A DNA stretch of 8,279 nucleotides from the NCBI GenBank assembly GCA_946496415.1, contig CAMMGP010000040.1, positions 1-8,279 on the forward strand. The letters run 5' to 3'. The DNA is from an uncultured Clostridia bacterium. Lineage in GTDB: Bacteria > Bacillota > Clostridia > Christensenellales > Aristaeellaceae. Each line of letters begins with the position of its first letter. Position 1 is the stretch's first letter. Shown here one piece after another: positions 6,018 through 8,279 of this stretch. The notes beneath the pieces were generated by a model. The model was given only the letters and a program-made list of their open reading frames with translations, made no database searches and was not told the origin of the DNA. Made by a program: the position numbers and the translations under genes.

Positions 6018-7040
6018 GTGCGCAGCATTGCTTTGTCGCCGGAACGCCTTGAGGCGTTGCTGGCGCGGCTTGAGCGCGTGCGGGCGGTCGCCATTGGCGA
6101 TGTGTGCCTGGATGTGTATTGGATCGCGGATATGCGCCGCGCCACGCTGTCCCGGGAAACGCCGCATTATAACCTGCCGGTCGTCGAGGAGCGCTATTCC
6201 CTGGGCGGCGCGGGCAATGTGATGAACAATATGCGCGCTCTGGGCGCGAATGTGTTGCCGGTGACGCTTTTGGGGCGCGACTGGCGGGGCGGCATCGTCC
6301 GCGAGTGCATGGCCGCCTGCGCCCTGCCCACGGACGCTCTGGTGACCGCGGAGGAGCGCGTGACGCCCGCCTATGTCAAGCCCTATCGCTGTGGCCATGG
6401 CGACGTCCGCTATGAGGACCCGCGCATCGACTTTGAAAATGCGGAGCCGCCTGCGCGGGCTGCGGAGGAAGCGCTGCTCGCCGCGTTTACAAAGGCCGCG
6501 GAGGATGCGGACGTAATCGTCGTTTCCGACCAACTCGCCACGGGCGTCGTTACCGCGCGCCTGCGTCAGGCGCTGTGCGCCATGGCCGCGGCAGGCAAGA
6601 GAGTCGTGGCCGACAGCCGCGATAACATCGCGTCCTTTGCCGGCTGTGTCGTCAAGCCCAATGAATTGGAGGCAGCCCGCGCCGCCGGCCTCGCGCCCGC
6701 GGCCGTCACGCCGGAAGACTATTTGCCCGTGGCGCGACGCCTGCGGGAGATGACGGGCGGCGACGTCATCGTCACCCTAGGCGCGGTGGGCGCCATGTGC
6801 CTTACAGACAAGGAGGCGTGCTTCGCGCCCGGCGTGCCCGTGTCGCCGCCCATCGACATCGTCGGCGCGGGCGACAGCTTCCTCTCCGCCTGCGCGTTGG
6901 CGCTGGGCGCGGGCGCGGCGCTTGAAGAGGCCATCGCCCTGGGCAACCTCGCCTCCGCCGTCACCATTCAAAAGATCGGCCAGACGGGCACCGCTTCCGC
7001 GGCGGAGATCCGCGCCGTCCACGCTGGCCGGAAAGCGTAA
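6018..7040 (+). CDS. PfkB-family carbohydrate kinase, HldE/RfaE-like
   Basis: This 340-residue ATP-dependent sugar kinase of the ribokinase/PfkB fold is predicted to be cytosolic. Motifs in order: opening strand IGDVCLDVYW (G27, D28, D32), the sugar-binding glycine turn LGGAGNV (62-68), VVADSRDN (D199), KPNELEAA (213 on), and the C-terminal signature VGAGDSF (282-288) with catalytic base D286 in the anion-hole GAGD. The segment from GDVCLDVYW through SRETPHYNLPVVEERYSLGG resembles the kinase domain of HldE/RfaE (D-glycero-beta-D-manno-heptose-7-phosphate kinase) more than ribokinase or fructokinase, where the corresponding region reads roughly GDxMLDxYWxG..xRISPEAPVPVV. The nucleotidyltransferase half of HldE is absent, as the chain ends soon after the PfkB domain. 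Coupled to a sugar importer and a HAD gene, it probably phosphorylates the imported sugar or a sugar phosphate made from it. Kinase function is secure; substrate is not. The GTG start is decided by AGGAGG at 6004-6009. Confidence 0.88.
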   Translation: MRSIALSPERLEALLARLERVRAVAIGDVCLDVYWIADMRRATLSRETPHYNLPVVEERYSLGGAGNVMNNMRALGANVLPVTLLGRDWRGGIVRECMAACALPTDALVTAEERVTPAYVKPYRCGHGDVRYEDPRIDFENAEPPARAAEEALLAAFTKAAEDADVIVVSDQLATGVVTARLRQALCAMAAAGKRVVADSRDNIASFAGCVVKPNELEAARAAGLAPAAVTPEDYLPVARRLREMTGGDVIVTLGAVGAMCLTDKEACFAPGVPVSPPIDIVGAGDSFLSACALALGAGAALEEAIALGNLASAVTIQKIGQTGTASAAEIRAVHAGRKA

Positions 7041-7101
7041 ACGCCCGGCACGTTTGCAACACGCCCCATTGGGGTATTCAACAAAAGGACGGGTGCACGG
7101 C

Positions 7102-7545
7102 ATGTTCGAGATCATCTGCGGCAACGACTTTTCCTTTGGAGGCGGGACATTTACCTGCACGTTCTATTGCCGCACGGAAACAGACGCCTTCCCCGACGCC
7201 GCTTGGACGGATGTTGCCGCGACCGTGCTCGACTGGTGGGCGGACGCGCTCCTTGCCGTCGCAAACAGGGAGCGGGCCGGTTTTCGCCTGCTGTTCGAGG
7301 ATGGCCCCTTTCGGATCGACGGCGTGAAGACGGGGGAGCGCGCTGCGCTTTCCTTCTGCCGTTGGGGCGGCGATTTTTCTTCCGCGCGGACGTTGTTCAC
7401 CGCGGAGGTCCCCTTTGCGGAGTTGCTTGAGGCCGTGCGCAAGGCGGCGCTGCGGCTGTGTTCGGCGCTCTTTCTCGCCGGATATGGCGAGGACGCGCGC
7501 AGAGCGCGCGCCATTTCCGCCAGACTGGAGCGCGTCCAGTTATAA
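7102..7545 (+). CDS. Small protein of unknown function in the sugar operon
   Basis: This encodes 147 residues and I do not recognise the family with confidence. No signal peptide or membrane segment is visible, so it is predicted to be cytosolic. The N-terminal half is beta-rich and aromatic (FSFGGGTFTCTFYCRTE), followed by an aromatic motif FPDAAWTDVAATVLDWWADA (residues 30-49) that looks like a helix with conserved-looking Trp35, Trp45 and Trp46. FEDGPFRIDG and an alternating-strand stretch follow, and the C-terminus is a basic/alanine-rich helix (SARLERV near the end). Cysteines at 6, 19 and 23 are notable but form no obvious metal site. The ATG at 7102 has AAAGGA about 12 bases upstream. 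The in-frame GTG at 7093 is too close to that site and is less likely. It sits 61 bases after the kinase, with only a short CCCC-ATT-GGGG hairpin in the gap, and 24 bases before the HAD gene, so it is probably co-transcribed and may serve the same pathway. Confidence 0.72.
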   Translation: MFEIICGNDFSFGGGTFTCTFYCRTETDAFPDAAWTDVAATVLDWWADALLAVANRERAGFRLLFEDGPFRIDGVKTGERAALSFCRWGGDFSSARTLFTAEVPFAELLEAVRKAALRLCSALFLAGYGEDARRARAISARLERVQL

Positions 7546-7569
7546 AAAACGATCAAAAGAGGAGCAAAT

Positions 7570-8279
7570 ATGGAGATCCTGCAAAAAACGCCTCAAACGC
7601 CGGTCGAGGCGGTGCTGTTCGATTTTGACGGCACCATCTCCACGCTGCGCTACGGCTGGGTGCCGGTGATGCGGCAGCTGATGCTGGAGTTGCTCGGCGG
7701 CGACGCGCCCAGCGCGGCGCTGGAAAAAGAAGTGGACGACTATATCGAGGAATCCACCGGCATACAGACCATCTTTCAAATGAAATGGCTGGCCGCGCGC
7801 GTGCGCCAAGCTGGTCGCACGGATCTTCCCGACGACCCCTGGTGGTACAAGGACGAATACAACCGCCGCCTGATGCAGACGGTTTCCGCCCGCGTGGAGG
7901 CGGTCGCATCCGGCACGCAGCGGCGGGAGGACTATCTCATCGCCGGCGCGGCGGCGTTTTTGCAGGCGCTGCAAGAGCGCGGGGTGCGCTGCTATGTGGC
8001 AAGCGGCACCGACGATAAAGACGTGCGCAACGAGGCGCATGCCCTGGGCGTCGACGCTTTCTTTGCCGGCATCGCCGGCGCGCCAGATCACGCCGAAGGC
8101 TGCGCCAAGGAAGCGGCGCTGCGCATGCTGGTGGAAACGATCGGCCTGTCCGGGGAAAAGATCGCCGTCATCGGCGACGGCAAAGTGGAAATCGCTCTGG
8201 CCCGGGAGATCGACGCGCGCGCCCCCGGCCTGGCCACGGACGAGGCGCGCCTGCGCGGCGTGGACGCGCAAAAGCGCGC
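7570..8279 (+). CDS. HAD-superfamily phosphatase, truncated by the window end
   Basis: The first 236 codons of a gene that continues past the window. My own translation shows all four HAD motifs. Motif I is FDFDGT, with nucleophile D18 and acid/base D20. Motif II is S145 in VASGT. Motif III is K180 in CAKEA. Motif IV is VIGDGKVEI, with D203 and E207, where the final acid is Glu rather than the commoner Asp. Between motifs I and II lie about 120 mostly helical residues (including DDPWWYKDEYN), consistent with a C1 cap like phosphoglycolate- or sugar-phosphate-phosphatases. The enzyme is expected to remove a phosphate from a small metabolite in the cytosol. The ATG at 7570 has AGAGGAG five bases upstream. 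Following the kinase and small unknown gene in a tight run, it likely acts on a phosphorylated intermediate of the same pathway. A phosphomutase of the beta-PGM kind is a possible alternative, but the motif I context lacks the usual DGVI/DGVL signature. Confidence 0.85.
   Translation, partial: MEILQKTPQTPVEAVLFDFDGTISTLRYGWVPVMRQLMLELLGGDAPSAALEKEVDDYIEESTGIQTIFQMKWLAARVRQAGRTDLPDDPWWYKDEYNRRLMQTVSARVEAVASGTQRREDYLIAGAAAFLQALQERGVRCYVASGTDDKDVRNEAHALGVDAFFAGIAGAPDHAEGCAKEAALRMLVETIGLSGEKIAVIGDGKVEIALAREIDARAPGLATDEARLRGVDAQKR

Noticed and set aside
6018..7040. Assignment as a true LPS heptose kinase
   Set aside because: The kinase motifs resemble HldE, but the nucleotidyltransferase half and surface-polysaccharide neighbours are missing and the host looks Gram-positive; only the kinase family is claimed.
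7061..7075. Hairpin CCCC-ATT-GGGG as terminator before the small gene
   Set aside because: Only four pairs with a three-base loop and no U-tract; too weak to call.

Overview
The window is GC-rich, tightly packed bacterial DNA. Features that point to a high-GC, endospore-forming-type Firmicute (a Clostridia-like gut or anaerobic lineage) are strong AGGAGG-type Shine-Dalgarno sites, a consensus sigma-A promoter, a SPOCS/LysM spore-coat-type protein at the left edge, and a ribose-type ABC transporter cluster. The exact genus cannot be read from the sequence.

Layout. Positions 1-330 hold the 3' end of a SPOCS (DUF3794)/LysM protein on the plus strand. It converges on a small secreted acidic protein on the minus strand (386-865), and one bidirectional terminator (339-377) lies between them. 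A 269-bp AT-richer regulatory region (866-1134) follows. It carries a near-perfect inverted repeat, a 10-bp direct repeat, a textbook TTGACA-N17-TATAAT promoter and a GC-rich leader hairpin. From there to the window end everything is on the plus strand and looks like one operon of at least seven genes: sugar ABC ATPase (1135-2658), permease (2683-3690), periplasmic-type sugar-binding protein (3743-4687), ROK-family regulator (4761-5975), PfkB kinase of the HldE/RfaE-like branch (6018-7040), a small protein of unknown family (7102-7545) and a HAD phosphatase that runs off the right edge (7570-8279+).

Likely joint function. The binding protein, permease and ATPase import a monosaccharide or similar small ligand. 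The PfkB kinase phosphorylates it or a product made from it. The HAD enzyme removes a phosphate from a pathway intermediate, and the ROK protein probably senses the sugar or its phosphate and controls the promoter at 1036-1064. The substrate is not identifiable from the window. The kinase resembles heptose-7-phosphate kinases more than ribokinase or fructokinase, so an unusual sugar or a nucleotide-sugar salvage route is a reasonable but unproven idea. Hairpins on both sides of the binding-protein gene suggest it is expressed at a different level from its neighbours.

No RNA genes, CRISPR arrays, insertion sequences or attachment sites were seen. The most open items are the unknown 147-residue protein, the kinase/HAD pair of unknown substrate, and the operator candidates.
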